Below are positions 1 through 8,191 of a DNA stretch of 19,472 bases, in pieces. The notes below the pieces were generated by a model. The model did no database searches, was not told the DNA's origin, and saw only the letters and a list, made by a program, of their open reading frames with translations. Numbering within the stretch: the first letter of the stretch is position 1; every line of letters begins with the position of its first letter. Both the position numbers and the translations under genes were made by a program. The stretch comes from PNKC01 sp039917655. Its GTDB lineage: Bacteria > Chloroflexota > Dehalococcoidia > Tepidiformales > Tepidiformaceae. The stretch is from the NCBI GenBank assembly GCA_039917655.1, contig JBDSJC010000209.1, positions 1 to 19,472 of the forward strand. The letters run 5' to 3'.

Positions 1-86
1 TAAACTCTGGGTCACCGAAGGGGGCAGCGGACGGCTACGGCTCTTCGCCCTTCCCTAGCCTTCGCAAACTTCGCTGGCGGTCTCTC

Positions 87-1091
87 TTGCTTCGTTCTGT
101 TCGATTCTGGGCCAGCTTCGCGATCAGCGTCATCCTCATCGCCCTCTTCCTCCGCGCCACCCACCCGAGCGAGATTGCCGACGCCCTGGGCGAAGCGAAC
201 TACTGGTACCTGTTCCCCGCCGTCGCTGTCCTCCTCCTTGCGATCTCCGCCCGCTGCGTGCGCTGGTCGGTGCTCATGCGGCCGGTCGCCTCAATTAGCC
301 CGGCCCGCCTCTTCCCCTACGCGATCATCGGCTACATGGCGAACAACCTCCTGCCGGCGCGCGCCGGTGAGGTCGTCCGCGCTTACGTCCTCGGCGACCG
401 CGAAGATGTTTCGAAGATGGGCGCCTTCGGCACGATCGCCGTCGAGCGGCTGTTCGATGGCAGCGTGCTTGTCCTGATGCTGCTCATCTCTGGGAGTGTG
501 GTTGGCTTCGAGGACAGCCGTCTGAAGGCGATCGCGATCGTCTCCTCCGCGCTGTTCGTGGCGGCGATCGTCGTCTTCTACTGGCTAACGCTCTCCGAGG
601 AGCGCGCCAAGCGGGTGATGCACCGCGCGTTACGAGTCCTCCCGGACCGCTTCGAACCACAGGCCGAAGAGATGGCCGACGCGCTCGTCGGCAGCCTCCG
701 CTCGGTCCACGACCCCCGTTCGCTCGGCCTCGTTGTCTTCTTCAGCGCCCTCGCCTGGGTGATCGAAGCTGGTGCCTACGCGGTCATCGGCCAAGGCTTC
801 GACCTCGGCGTGGGTTTTGGCCAGTACTGCCTGCTGCTCTCGGCCGCCAACCTCGCGATCATCATCCCCACGTTTTTCGGCGGCACCGGGCCGTTCGAAT
901 GGGCGGCCAAACTTGTGCTCGTTGGCGCGGGGGTTAGCGACAATGTGGCGGGCGCTTACTCGATCATTGCCCACGCCGTCATCCTCGTCCCGACGACCAT
1001 CCTGGGGCTGATTCTGCTCTGGAGCTTCGGCATTTCGTTCCGCAAGATCACCCACGTGGAAGTCACCGAAGCGGGGAGCGTGTCGCCGTGA
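87..1091 (+). CDS. Lysylphosphatidylglycerol synthase TM-region / UPF0104-like membrane protein
   Basis: A 334-residue integral membrane protein resembling the YbhN/AglD/MprF N-terminal flippase-like family (UPF0104). Hydrophobic segments lie near residues 7-23, 41-55, 124-140, 146-166, 213-235, 243-268 and 293-315. The family signature is clear at residues 83-103 (GYMANNLLPARAGEVVRAY region), followed by the GT-x-A-VERLFDG stretch. No MprF aminoacyl-transferase domain is attached, so lysine transfer to lipid is not implied; family members are usually tied to lipid or glycolipid export or synthesis. The start is TTG at 87, chosen because the first helix begins at once and the length fits the family. 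The frame stays open to the window's left edge but has no ATG or GTG there, so a more upstream start outside the window cannot be excluded. The stop overlaps the GTG start of the next gene (GTGA), indicating one operon. Confidence 0.82.
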   Translation: MLRSVRFWASFAISVILIALFLRATHPSEIADALGEANYWYLFPAVAVLLLAISARCVRWSVLMRPVASISPARLFPYAIIGYMANNLLPARAGEVVRAYVLGDREDVSKMGAFGTIAVERLFDGSVLVLMLLISGSVVGFEDSRLKAIAIVSSALFVAAIVVFYWLTLSEERAKRVMHRALRVLPDRFEPQAEEMADALVGSLRSVHDPRSLGLVVFFSALAWVIEAGAYAVIGQGFDLGVGFGQYCLLLSAANLAIIIPTFFGGTGPFEWAAKLVLVGAGVSDNVAGAYSIIAHAVILVPTTILGLILLWSFGISFRKITHVEVTEAGSVSP

Positions 1092-2413
1092 GGGTGGGCA
1101 TCGTCGGCGCGGGCGTCGCGGGGTTGGCCGCCGCGAAAGTCCTGCGCGAGGCCGGCCACGAGGTCACGATCTTCGAAGGCAAGCCCGAGGTCGGCGGCCA
1201 GGTGGTCACCTTCCCCGTCGGCGGCGAGCCGCTGGAATGCTTCTACCACCACATTTTCACAAACGACACGACCGTCATCCGCTATATCGAGGAACTCGGT
1301 CTCGGCCCGCGGCTCAAGTGGATTGAGCCGAAGAACGGCCACTTCGTGAAGGGCCGCATCTGGGCCTTTGTCACCCCCCTGGACCTCCTCAAGTTCAGCG
1401 CTATCCCGATCACCAGCCGTGTCCGCCTTGGACTCGCGGCGGTCTGGCTTCGCCGCCAAAAAGAGGGCATCCGTAAGTACGAAGGGATCACCGCCCGCAA
1501 GTGGATGGAGCGCGCCGTCGGCCACAAGGCGTTCGCCGCCTTTTGGGGGCCGCTGCTCAAGGGTAAATTCGCGGGCCAGGCCGATAGCGTCGGCATGGTC
1601 TGGCTCTGGAACAAGATCTACCTCCGCTTCGCCTCACGTCGCGGCGCAGGGGCGAAGGAATCCCTGGGCTATCTCGAAGGCTCGTTCAAGGCCTACTACC
1701 AGGCCCTCGCCGATCAACTCGAAACGAACGGCGTCAGCATTCGCCTCAACATGCCGGTCGAAGCGGTGGAGATCGCCGAGGGCCGAGTCCACGGCATCCG
1801 CGCAGGAGGCGAGGTTCACGAATTCGACCAGGTGCTGCTCACCGTCCCGAATATCATCGCCCGAAAAATCGCCAACCCCTTGCCCGAAAAGTACGTGGAG
1901 GTGCTGGACCGCGTGCAGTACCAGTGGGCCACCTGCCTCGTGCTCTCGCTCGACCGCCAACTCTCGGATTTCTACTGGTTAAGCATCGGCGACGACCTGC
2001 CGTTCGTTGCCTGTGTCGAACACACCAACTTCATGCCGCCCCAACGCTACGGCAATAACCGCGTCGTCTACCTCTCGAACTACGTCCCGCCAGACCACCC
2101 GGTGTTAGCCATGGACGCCGAGCAGGTGCTCGAAAGCTACATCCCGGGCATCCGCGCCATCAACCCCGCGTTCGATCGATCGTGGGTGCGGGAGAAGTGG
2201 CTGTTCAAGGACCCGGGCGGTCAGCCGATCATCACCACCAACTACTCCGCCTCAATCCCCGAGATGCGCACGGGGGTGGAGGGTCTCTACCTTTCGAACA
2301 CCACTCAGGTCTACCCCGAAGACCGTGGCCAGAACTACAGCCTGATCCTCGGCGAGAGGGCCGGTCGCCTGATGGACGCCGACTCCCGCTCGCCTGTGAC
2401 ACCCGCCAGCTAA
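1088..2413 (+). CDS. NAD(P)/FAD-dependent oxidoreductase (amine oxidase/desaturase-like)
   Basis: A 441-residue flavoprotein. The N-terminus has a Rossmann dinucleotide-binding motif G7-A-G9-V-A-G12, with the ribose-binding acid E30 at the end of the second strand and a following VGGQ. The C-terminus carries a second FAD-contact motif (YPEDRGQNYSLILGE region) typical of protoporphyrinogen-oxidase/phytoene-desaturase-like enzymes. No signal peptide is seen. The GTG start at 1088 overlaps the upstream membrane-protein stop by four bases, so the two are likely made together. That coupling suggests action on a membrane lipid, isoprenoid or lipid-linked sugar, but the substrate cannot be read from sequence. 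UDP-galactopyranose mutase-like chemistry is an alternative, since that fold shares the N-terminal motif. Confidence 0.8.
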   Translation: MRVGIVGAGVAGLAAAKVLREAGHEVTIFEGKPEVGGQVVTFPVGGEPLECFYHHIFTNDTTVIRYIEELGLGPRLKWIEPKNGHFVKGRIWAFVTPLDLLKFSAIPITSRVRLGLAAVWLRRQKEGIRKYEGITARKWMERAVGHKAFAAFWGPLLKGKFAGQADSVGMVWLWNKIYLRFASRRGAGAKESLGYLEGSFKAYYQALADQLETNGVSIRLNMPVEAVEIAEGRVHGIRAGGEVHEFDQVLLTVPNIIARKIANPLPEKYVEVLDRVQYQWATCLVLSLDRQLSDFYWLSIGDDLPFVACVEHTNFMPPQRYGNNRVVYLSNYVPPDHPVLAMDAEQVLESYIPGIRAINPAFDRSWVREKWLFKDPGGQPIITTNYSASIPEMRTGVEGLYLSNTTQVYPEDRGQNYSLILGERAGRLMDADSRSPVTPAS

Positions 2414-2445
2414 GACTGCTTTCGCGCCTTCCACCAACGCCAAGC

Positions 2446-2451
2446 TATACT
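2446..2451 (+). promoter_or_regulatory. Predicted -10 box (TATACT) for nuoE-like gene
   Basis: TATACT lies in the 70-base gap after the FAD oxidoreductase, with a predicted transcription start near 2458. No convincing -35 is seen. The leader would hold the GAGGT ribosome-binding site at 2471-2475. Confidence 0.55.
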
Positions 2452-2483
2452 TGTCCTCGATTTCACAAGCGAGGTCCCCGTTC

Positions 2484-2957
2484 ATGGCCGCTGAACCCAC
2501 GGTGCAGGAGTTGCGCGCGCTGGTCGCTGAATTCCAGCCCGAAAAGGGCCATGTGATGCCCGCGCTGCACAAAGTCCAGGAGACCTACGGCTACATCTCG
2601 CGAGCGGCCATTGAGGCTGTTGCCCGCCAGCTGAACACCACGCCCGCCCTCGTCTACGGCACTGTCTCGTTCTATTCGGACTACCGCACACACAAGCCCG
2701 CGGCCACCGAGGTCAGCTGGTGCAGCGGCCCCGCCTGCCGCGTCCTGGGCGGCGATCGCATCCGCGAGGCTATTCAGCACACCCTTGAACTCCCCCTCGG
2801 CGGCCAAACGCCAGATCACGCGGTTGGCCTCCACATGGGCCAGTGCAACGGCACCTGTAGTGAAGCGCCGCAGGTTTGGGTCAACGGCGAGGTCGTCGGC
2901 AACCTCACTGTTTCCGCCGCCATCAAGCTCGCACGCGAGATAAAGGGGCAAGCATGA
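2484..2957 (+). CDS. NADH dehydrogenase subunit E-like (NuoE/FdsG) [2Fe-2S] protein
   Basis: A 157-residue thioredoxin-like [2Fe-2S] subunit. An N-terminal helical part (PEKGHVMPALHKVQETYG) precedes the cluster-binding part. The four ligands are all present: C80 and C85 (C-x4-C), then C121 and C125 (C-x3-C), the canonical NuoE spacing. In complex I, NAD-dependent formate dehydrogenases and bifurcating hydrogenases this subunit passes electrons to or from the FMN subunit. ATG 2484 is preferred over an upstream TTG at 2451 because it follows the GAGGT Shine-Dalgarno by 8 bases and the homology starts there. Its stop overlaps the start of the NuoF-like gene (ATGA, 2954-2957), showing translational coupling. 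No large catalytic subunit follows. Confidence 0.88.
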   Translation: MAAEPTVQELRALVAEFQPEKGHVMPALHKVQETYGYISRAAIEAVARQLNTTPALVYGTVSFYSDYRTHKPAATEVSWCSGPACRVLGGDRIREAIQHTLELPLGGQTPDHAVGLHMGQCNGTCSEAPQVWVNGEVVGNLTVSAAIKLAREIKGQA

Positions 2958-4852
2958 ACGCCCGCCTCCTGGCCCTCACTTCCGATGCCAAAGCCGCCTG
3001 GGCGAGCGAACAGGCGAGCGGCCGCGTCCGCATCAACGTCTGCCTCGACACGTCATCGATCGCCCGCGGCGCGGAAGCGACGATCGCTGCCATGCGCGCC
3101 GCCATCAGCGCCAACAACCTCAATGCCGAGGTCGGGGTCATCGGCACCTGGGGTTTCTGCTGGATGGAGCCGACAGTCACCGTCCGCACCGCCGCCGGCA
3201 CGCGCACCGTCCTCTACGCGAACGTCACCGCCGATCGCGTCGATGCCTTCCTTCAGAAGGTCGTCACCGAAGGCGTTGATGTGCCCGAACTCGCGCTCGG
3301 CGTGGTCGAAGGGCTTGCCAGCGCGGATATCCCGTTGCTCACTGACCATCCGTTCATGAAGGGTCAGATCCGCCGCGTGATGGAAAACTGCGGCCGCATC
3401 GACCCGGAGAATATCGACCACTACATCGCGAGCCACGGTTACGAAGGCTTCGGCAAGGCGCTTGAGATGGACGCCGAGGCGATCGTCAAAGAGATGCTCG
3501 ATAGCGGCCTCGGCGGACGGGCCGGAGGTGGCTTCCCGGCAGGCCGCAAGTGGGACTTCTTGCGCAACGCCACCACCAGCCCGCGCTACCTCGTCTGCAA
3601 CGCCGATGAAGGCGACCCCGGCGCCTGGGTCAACCGCGTCCTCATGGAAGGCGACCCGCACATCATCATCGAAGGGATGCTGATCGCCGCTCTCGCGGCC
3701 CACGCCGATGAGGGCTATATCTACATCCGCTACGAGTACCCGCTCGCCTTCGCCCGTATGCAGAAAGCGGTCGAGCAGGCGCGCGCCAGGGGCCTGATCG
3801 GCAAAGATATTCTCGGTAGCGGCCGGGACTTCGAAATGATCGTTTTCCTCGGCGCGGGCTCCTACGTCTGTGGCGAAGAGACGGGCCTGATCAACTCGAT
3901 CGACGGCTACCGCGGCATGCCCAGGATCAAGCCGCCGTTCCCCGCCCAGGCTGGCCTCTGGAACAAGCCCACAAACGTCAACAACGTCGAGTCGTACGCC
4001 AACGCCCCGATGATCCTGCGCAACGGGGCTGCTTGGTGGAGCTCCGTGAGCACCGCCAAGGAGAAGGGCACCAAGATGTTCACTTTCTCCGGCAGCGTGA
4101 ACTGGGCCGGCTGCGTTGAGATCCCCTTCGGCCCCACCGTCGGTGAGGCGCTCGAACGCTATTCGGGCGGCATGCGCGATGGCAAGGTGTACAAGGGCTT
4201 CCAGCCCGGCGGCCCGCTCTCCGGCGTCGTCAGCGGCGGCCTGGACCTCACCCTCACCCTCGACCCCTACCGCGAGAAGGGCATGTTCCTCGGCGGCGGT
4301 GGACTCGTTTTCTTCGACCAATCCGTCTGCGTGCTGGACATGTGCATGTTCTTCGTCGCCTTCTGTGAGGACGAAAGCTGCGGGCGCTGCACCACCTGCC
4401 ACGGCGGCACCCAGCGCGCCGTCGAGATCCTCCGCCGCATCCAGGCGGGCGGTGGGCGCGATTCCGATATCGAGAACTTCAACAGCCTGGTCAAGACGCT
4501 CGTCTGGTCGAACTGCTTCCACGGCCAGTTCGCGATGACGACGATCAAGACCGCGCTCAAGGAGTTCGCCGCCGAGTTCGAAGAGCACATCGTCCAAAAG
4601 CGTTGCCGCGCCGGCGTCTGCCACGGCCTGATCGAATACAACGTCCGTTCCCAGGCCGACCCGGAACTCCCGGCAGCCGTCGCCATCTGCCCGACGAACG
4701 CGATCGAGCAGGAGCGGGGACAGTTCGCGGTCAACGACGGCCTCTGCATCCGCTGCGGCGCCTGCCGCGAAGTCGCCCCGAACGCGATGGAGGTGCGAGA
4801 CCGCTTCGCCGGGCGGCAGGCTGCGGCCGCTGCGGCCGCTGCTGGGGGCTAA
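2954..4852 (+). CDS. NADH dehydrogenase subunit F-like (NuoF/FdsB/HydB) flavoprotein with ferredoxin tail
   Basis: A 632-residue FMN/NADH-binding electron-transfer subunit. An N-terminal thioredoxin-like domain (about 24-110) keeps only C30 and C69 of the usual four cysteines, so its [2Fe-2S] cluster is probably absent. The FMN region is glycine-rich (about 185-202), the NADH region has GAGSYVCGEET at 300-310, and the N3-type [4Fe-4S] site is C476/C479/C482 plus C521. The C-terminal tail has C551/C556 and then a 2[4Fe-4S] ferredoxin fold. There C579, C598, C601 and C604 are kept, but positions 569, 572, 575 and 608 are D, L, A and A, so one cluster should be lost. The protein ends in a poly-alanine run encoded by a tandem GCTGCGGCC repeat (4820-4837). 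ATG 2954 overlaps the nuoE stop. Partner could be a formate dehydrogenase or hydrogenase elsewhere. Confidence 0.88.
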   Translation: MNARLLALTSDAKAAWASEQASGRVRINVCLDTSSIARGAEATIAAMRAAISANNLNAEVGVIGTWGFCWMEPTVTVRTAAGTRTVLYANVTADRVDAFLQKVVTEGVDVPELALGVVEGLASADIPLLTDHPFMKGQIRRVMENCGRIDPENIDHYIASHGYEGFGKALEMDAEAIVKEMLDSGLGGRAGGGFPAGRKWDFLRNATTSPRYLVCNADEGDPGAWVNRVLMEGDPHIIIEGMLIAALAAHADEGYIYIRYEYPLAFARMQKAVEQARARGLIGKDILGSGRDFEMIVFLGAGSYVCGEETGLINSIDGYRGMPRIKPPFPAQAGLWNKPTNVNNVESYANAPMILRNGAAWWSSVSTAKEKGTKMFTFSGSVNWAGCVEIPFGPTVGEALERYSGGMRDGKVYKGFQPGGPLSGVVSGGLDLTLTLDPYREKGMFLGGGGLVFFDQSVCVLDMCMFFVAFCEDESCGRCTTCHGGTQRAVEILRRIQAGGGRDSDIENFNSLVKTLVWSNCFHGQFAMTTIKTALKEFAAEFEEHIVQKRCRAGVCHGLIEYNVRSQADPELPAAVAICPTNAIEQERGQFAVNDGLCIRCGACREVAPNAMEVRDRFAGRQAAAAAAAAGG

Positions 4853-4924
4853 GACCCGCGGAATATCGCAACCCGTCCGGAAATCTGATTCCTGTTTTGG
4901 GCGAACGGCGCGCGTCGCCCCCGC

Positions 4925-4930
4925 TACAAT
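4925..4930 (+). promoter_or_regulatory. Predicted -10 box (TACAAT) of a leaderless gene
   Basis: TACAAT ends six bases before the GTG start at 4937, so a start site seven bases downstream of the box would fall on the G of GTG. No Shine-Dalgarno is present and no -35 at normal spacing is seen. Confidence 0.6.
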
Positions 4931-4936
4931 AACGGG

Positions 4937-5578
4937 GTGCCCGACAACCGCCCCCTCAGCATTGGAGTGATCCTGCGTGACGCCCAACTCGGCGATCTTC
5001 GGACGCTCGGTGAAGCGCGCGAGCCCTACGACCTCTTCGGCGCCACGACCCGCCTCTTCGAACTGCTCGACGCCCGCGGCATCGCCTACGTGCTGGTCGG
5101 CGGCATCGCCATGCTGCAGTACGTCGATGGCCGCAACACGCGCGACATTGACCTGATCATGTCGCCCGCCGATTTGGCCCGGTTGCCGGAGTTCGAAATC
5201 ACTTCACGGGACCGGGACTTCGCGCGCGCGAACTTCGAGGGGGTGCAGATCGACCTGCTGCTCACTACGAACGTCCTCTTCAACCTCGTTCGGGATGAGC
5301 ATTCGGAGGAGCGTGAGTTCGCCGAGCGCCCAATCCGCTGTGCAACGGCGGAGGGCTTGATCCTGCTGAAATTGTTCGCATTACCGTCGCTTTACCGCCA
5401 GGGAGAGGGGGTCCGCGCTGCGATCTACGAGGCGGACATTCGAGGACTACTCACATTGAGAGAATTTGACACCGATGCGCTGCTCTCCGTGCTAGGAGGC
5501 GTGATGCTCGGGACAGACGTCGAGGAACTCAGACGCGTGGTCTCCGACATTCGTGCGGGCATGACGCGGTTCGAGTAG
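4937..5578 (+). CDS. Nucleotidyltransferase-fold protein (AbiEii/MNT-like)
   Basis: A 213-residue soluble protein with a minimal nucleotidyltransferase core. It has the GG motif at G55-G56, the catalytic D70-x-D72 pair (RDIDLIM) and a third acid at D106 (VQIDLLL). These are the three metal-binding acids of the Pol-beta-like fold. Such proteins occur as AbiEii-type or MNT toxins/antitoxins and as free-standing enzymes of unknown target. No HEPN or AbiEi-like partner is adjacent, and the gene stands alone between nuoF and mutS. The GTG start at 4937 is supported by the -10 box positioned for a leaderless mRNA. The first 30 residues (before the LFELLDARGIAYVLVGG block) are of unclear role. Nucleotidyl transfer is a family inference; the substrate is unknown. 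Confidence 0.75.
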   Translation: MPDNRPLSIGVILRDAQLGDLRTLGEAREPYDLFGATTRLFELLDARGIAYVLVGGIAMLQYVDGRNTRDIDLIMSPADLARLPEFEITSRDRDFARANFEGVQIDLLLTTNVLFNLVRDEHSEEREFAERPIRCATAEGLILLKLFALPSLYRQGEGVRAAIYEADIRGLLTLREFDTDALLSVLGGVMLGTDVEELRRVVSDIRAGMTRFE

Positions 5579-5605
5579 CAACGCGCACATTCGTTCGGAT
5601 CCCGG

Positions 5606-5611
5606 TAGAAT
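5606..5611 (+). promoter_or_regulatory. Predicted -10 box (TAGAAT) for mutS
   Basis: TAGAAT lies 33 bases before the mutS GTG, with a predicted transcription start near 5618. The short leader includes AGGAG at 5629-5633. No clear -35 is visible. Confidence 0.5.
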
Positions 5612-5644
5612 GCGCTATCCCCCGATACAGGAGCGTCGCGCCGC

Positions 5645-8191
5645 GTGTCCACGCCGATCCGGCTCCAGTATCTCGAACTCAAACAGCGCTATCCCGATAC
5701 GATCCTCTTCTTCCGCCTCGGCGACTTCTACGAGACGTTCGATGATGACGCCAGGCTGATCGCCGCCGAGCTACAGATAACGCTCACCTCCAAGCCGATG
5801 GGCAAGCACCTCCGCGTACCGCTCGCGGGTGTGCCCTACCACAGCATCGACGGCCACGTCGCCAAGCTTGTGGCACGCGGCCACCGCGTCGCTATCTGCG
5901 AACAGATGGCCGACCCGGCCGACGTCAAAGGTATTGTCCCGCGGGATGTCGTCCGCGTGGTCACGGCCGGTACCGTCACCTCAGAAGCGTCGCTCGAATC
6001 GGGCGCCGCGAACTACCTCGCCGCCTACGCCGTCCGAAGTAGCGTCCCCGCGGTCGCACTCTCCGACATAACGACCGGTGAAATTCGCCTCGTCCAGGGT
6101 AGCGAAGCGCCCCTCGAACTGCTCCGCAGCGCGCCCTCAGAGCTGCTGGTCGAACCAGGCGAAGAGCTGCCGCCCGGCCTCAAAGCCGTAGTCACGGTGC
6201 GCCTTCCGCTGAGCGAATTCGCCGTCAGCGCCGAGCTTGCGCGCCAGTTTGGCGACCATGCGATCAGTACGCTCGTGGACGGTGCGGCCGAGGCCGCCGC
6301 GCTCGCCCACCTCATCGCCTATCTGCGCGAGACCTACGCTCCCGCCCTCGGCACCCTCCAACGCGTCCGCCACTTGGCTGCCGCAGGCATCCTCACGGTC
6401 GATGAACGCACCCTGCGGAACCTCGATGTGCTCCCGCAGCAAGGGCACAGTTCGTCACTGGTCGGCGTGCTCAACCGCTGCCGCTCGGCCATGGGTAGCC
6501 GCCTGCTGCGCGGCTGGCTCAGCCACCCTCTGCGCGACGCCCCTTTGCTGGAGGCGCGCTACGATGCCATCGCCTGGGCGCTGGCCCACCCGATCGAGCG
6601 CGAACAGTGCCAATCGGTGCTCCGTGGGATGCCGGACATTGGCCGCCTGGCGGGCAGGGTTGGCGCCCGCTCAGCAGGCCCGCGCGACCTCGCGGGCCTC
6701 CGCCTTGGCCTGCGCGCTGTCCTCGACCTCGGGGCGATCGTTTCGCGCTCGCACCCACCGCCGTTTGTTGCCCAGGCGCTCTCCGGCCTCGGCTCATCCG
6801 CCGAGCCGCTCCTCGCGCTCGACGCCGCGCTGGACGAAGACCCTCCGCCCGGTTTCGATGAAGGCGGCGTCATTCGCCCTGGCTTCAGCCCCGAGATCGA
6901 CTCCTTGCGCGGCCTCACGCGTGACGCTCGCGGATTTCTCCTCGGACTCGAACGGCTGGAGCGCGAGCGCACCGGCATCCGCTCGCTGAAGGTCGGCCAC
7001 AACCGGGTATTCGGCTACTACATCGAAATCTCGGCAGCAAACAGCATTGCTGTGCCAGAGCACTACCAGCGCCGCCAGACCCTGGTCGGCGCTGAACGCT
7101 ACGTTACCGAGGAGCTCAAGGAGCACGAATCTCGCCTTGTCGGCGCTCGCGATCGACTGGTCGAATTGGAACGGTTGGCCTTCTCCCAACTGCTCGAAAC
7201 ATTGGCCGCCGGACTCGTCCAACTCCAGTCCGTGGCCGAAGCAGTCGCCCAGATCGACCTGATCCTCTGCCTCGCCGAGGTAGCCTCGGAGCGTGGCTAC
7301 GTCCGGCCAACCATCGGTGCGGACAAGATCCGCATCGTGGGCGGCCGCCACCCGGTGGTGGAGGCCGCGATGGAGGCCGGCCGCTTCGTCCCAAACGACT
7401 GTCTGCTTGATGGCGAGTGCCAGGTAATGCTCCTCACGGGGCCTAACATGAGCGGTAAATCCACCTTCCTTCGCCAGGTTGCGCTCATCGCCCTGATGGC
7501 CCAGGCCGGCTCCTTCGTCCCTGCCGCTGAGGCTGAACTGCCGCTCTTCGACCGCATCTTCACCCGCATCGGCGCCCAGGATGACCTCGCCGCCGGGCAA
7601 TCCACGTTCATGGTGGAGATGGTGGAGACCGCCCAGATCCTCCACCAGGCGACCCCGGCTTCGCTGATCATCCTCGACGAAGTGGGCCGCGGTACCAGCA
7701 CTTTCGATGGAATGGCGCTCGCCCGCGCCGTCGTCGAGTTCATTCACAACCGCAGCGAGGTCGCCGCCCGCACGCTCTTCGCCACCCACTACCACGAACT
7801 GACGACGCTCGCCGATGTGCTTCCGCGCGTGCAGAACGCGCACGTGGCCGTCCGCGAGGAAGGCGGCGACGTCGTTTTCGAACACCGCATTGTCCCCGGT
7901 CCAAGTGATCGCTCGTACGGTATCCACGTCGCCCGCCTTGCCGGGCTTCCGAGCGCTGTTGTCTCGCGCGCCGAGCACCTTCTCAGCGAGCTTGAGTCGG
8001 GCCCCGGCGGACTTCAGACGCGGGGTGGCTCCAGCAACGGCCACGTCCGGCAGCCGGCGCTTTTTGGCGGCCCCTCCCCTGCCGATGAAGCGCTCGCGAA
8101 GCTCGACGTGGACAGCCTCACCCCTATCGAGGCGATCCAGAAGCTCTACGAGCTTCGTGCCCTCGCCCGCTCAGTCACCGCCGCACCATGA
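5645..8191 (+). CDS. mutS: DNA mismatch repair protein MutS
   Basis: An 848-residue MutS1. The mismatch-wedge motif F28-Y-E30 is in the N-terminal domain (RLGDFYETF), followed by connector, core/lever and clamp domains. The ATPase has Walker A GPNMSGKST at 599-607 and Walker B/signature IILDEVGRGTS around 675-685. The C-terminus ends with the usual LTPIEAIQKLYELR segment. Length is normal for the family. The GTG start follows an AGGAG site. The stop overlaps the mutL ATG (ATGA, 8188-8191), so both repair proteins are translationally coupled. MutS binds mismatches and, as an ATP-driven clamp, recruits MutL. Confidence 0.97.
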   Translation: MSTPIRLQYLELKQRYPDTILFFRLGDFYETFDDDARLIAAELQITLTSKPMGKHLRVPLAGVPYHSIDGHVAKLVARGHRVAICEQMADPADVKGIVPRDVVRVVTAGTVTSEASLESGAANYLAAYAVRSSVPAVALSDITTGEIRLVQGSEAPLELLRSAPSELLVEPGEELPPGLKAVVTVRLPLSEFAVSAELARQFGDHAISTLVDGAAEAAALAHLIAYLRETYAPALGTLQRVRHLAAAGILTVDERTLRNLDVLPQQGHSSSLVGVLNRCRSAMGSRLLRGWLSHPLRDAPLLEARYDAIAWALAHPIEREQCQSVLRGMPDIGRLAGRVGARSAGPRDLAGLRLGLRAVLDLGAIVSRSHPPPFVAQALSGLGSSAEPLLALDAALDEDPPPGFDEGGVIRPGFSPEIDSLRGLTRDARGFLLGLERLERERTGIRSLKVGHNRVFGYYIEISAANSIAVPEHYQRRQTLVGAERYVTEELKEHESRLVGARDRLVELERLAFSQLLETLAAGLVQLQSVAEAVAQIDLILCLAEVASERGYVRPTIGADKIRIVGGRHPVVEAAMEAGRFVPNDCLLDGECQVMLLTGPNMSGKSTFLRQVALIALMAQAGSFVPAAEAELPLFDRIFTRIGAQDDLAAGQSTFMVEMVETAQILHQATPASLIILDEVGRGTSTFDGMALARAVVEFIHNRSEVAARTLFATHYHELTTLADVLPRVQNAHVAVREEGGDVVFEHRIVPGPSDRSYGIHVARLAGLPSAVVSRAEHLLSELESGPGGLQTRGGSSNGHVRQPALFGGPSPADEALAKLDVDSLTPIEAIQKLYELRALARSVTAAP

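Noticed and set aside
2451..2483. TTG start giving an 11-residue N-terminal extension of the NuoE-like protein
   Set aside because: It overlaps the -10 box; ATG 2484 has a well-spaced GAGGT and fits the family start.
3053..4987. Long open frame of 644 codons on the minus strand opposite nuoF
   Set aside because: It is a shadow caused by GC-rich codon use in nuoF; the translation is low in hydrophobic core and full of Asp/Glu/Ala/Val with no recognisable domain.
6794..8044. Minus-strand open frame of 416 codons opposite mutS
   Set aside because: Same codon-bias shadow; mutS is unmistakable on the plus strand.
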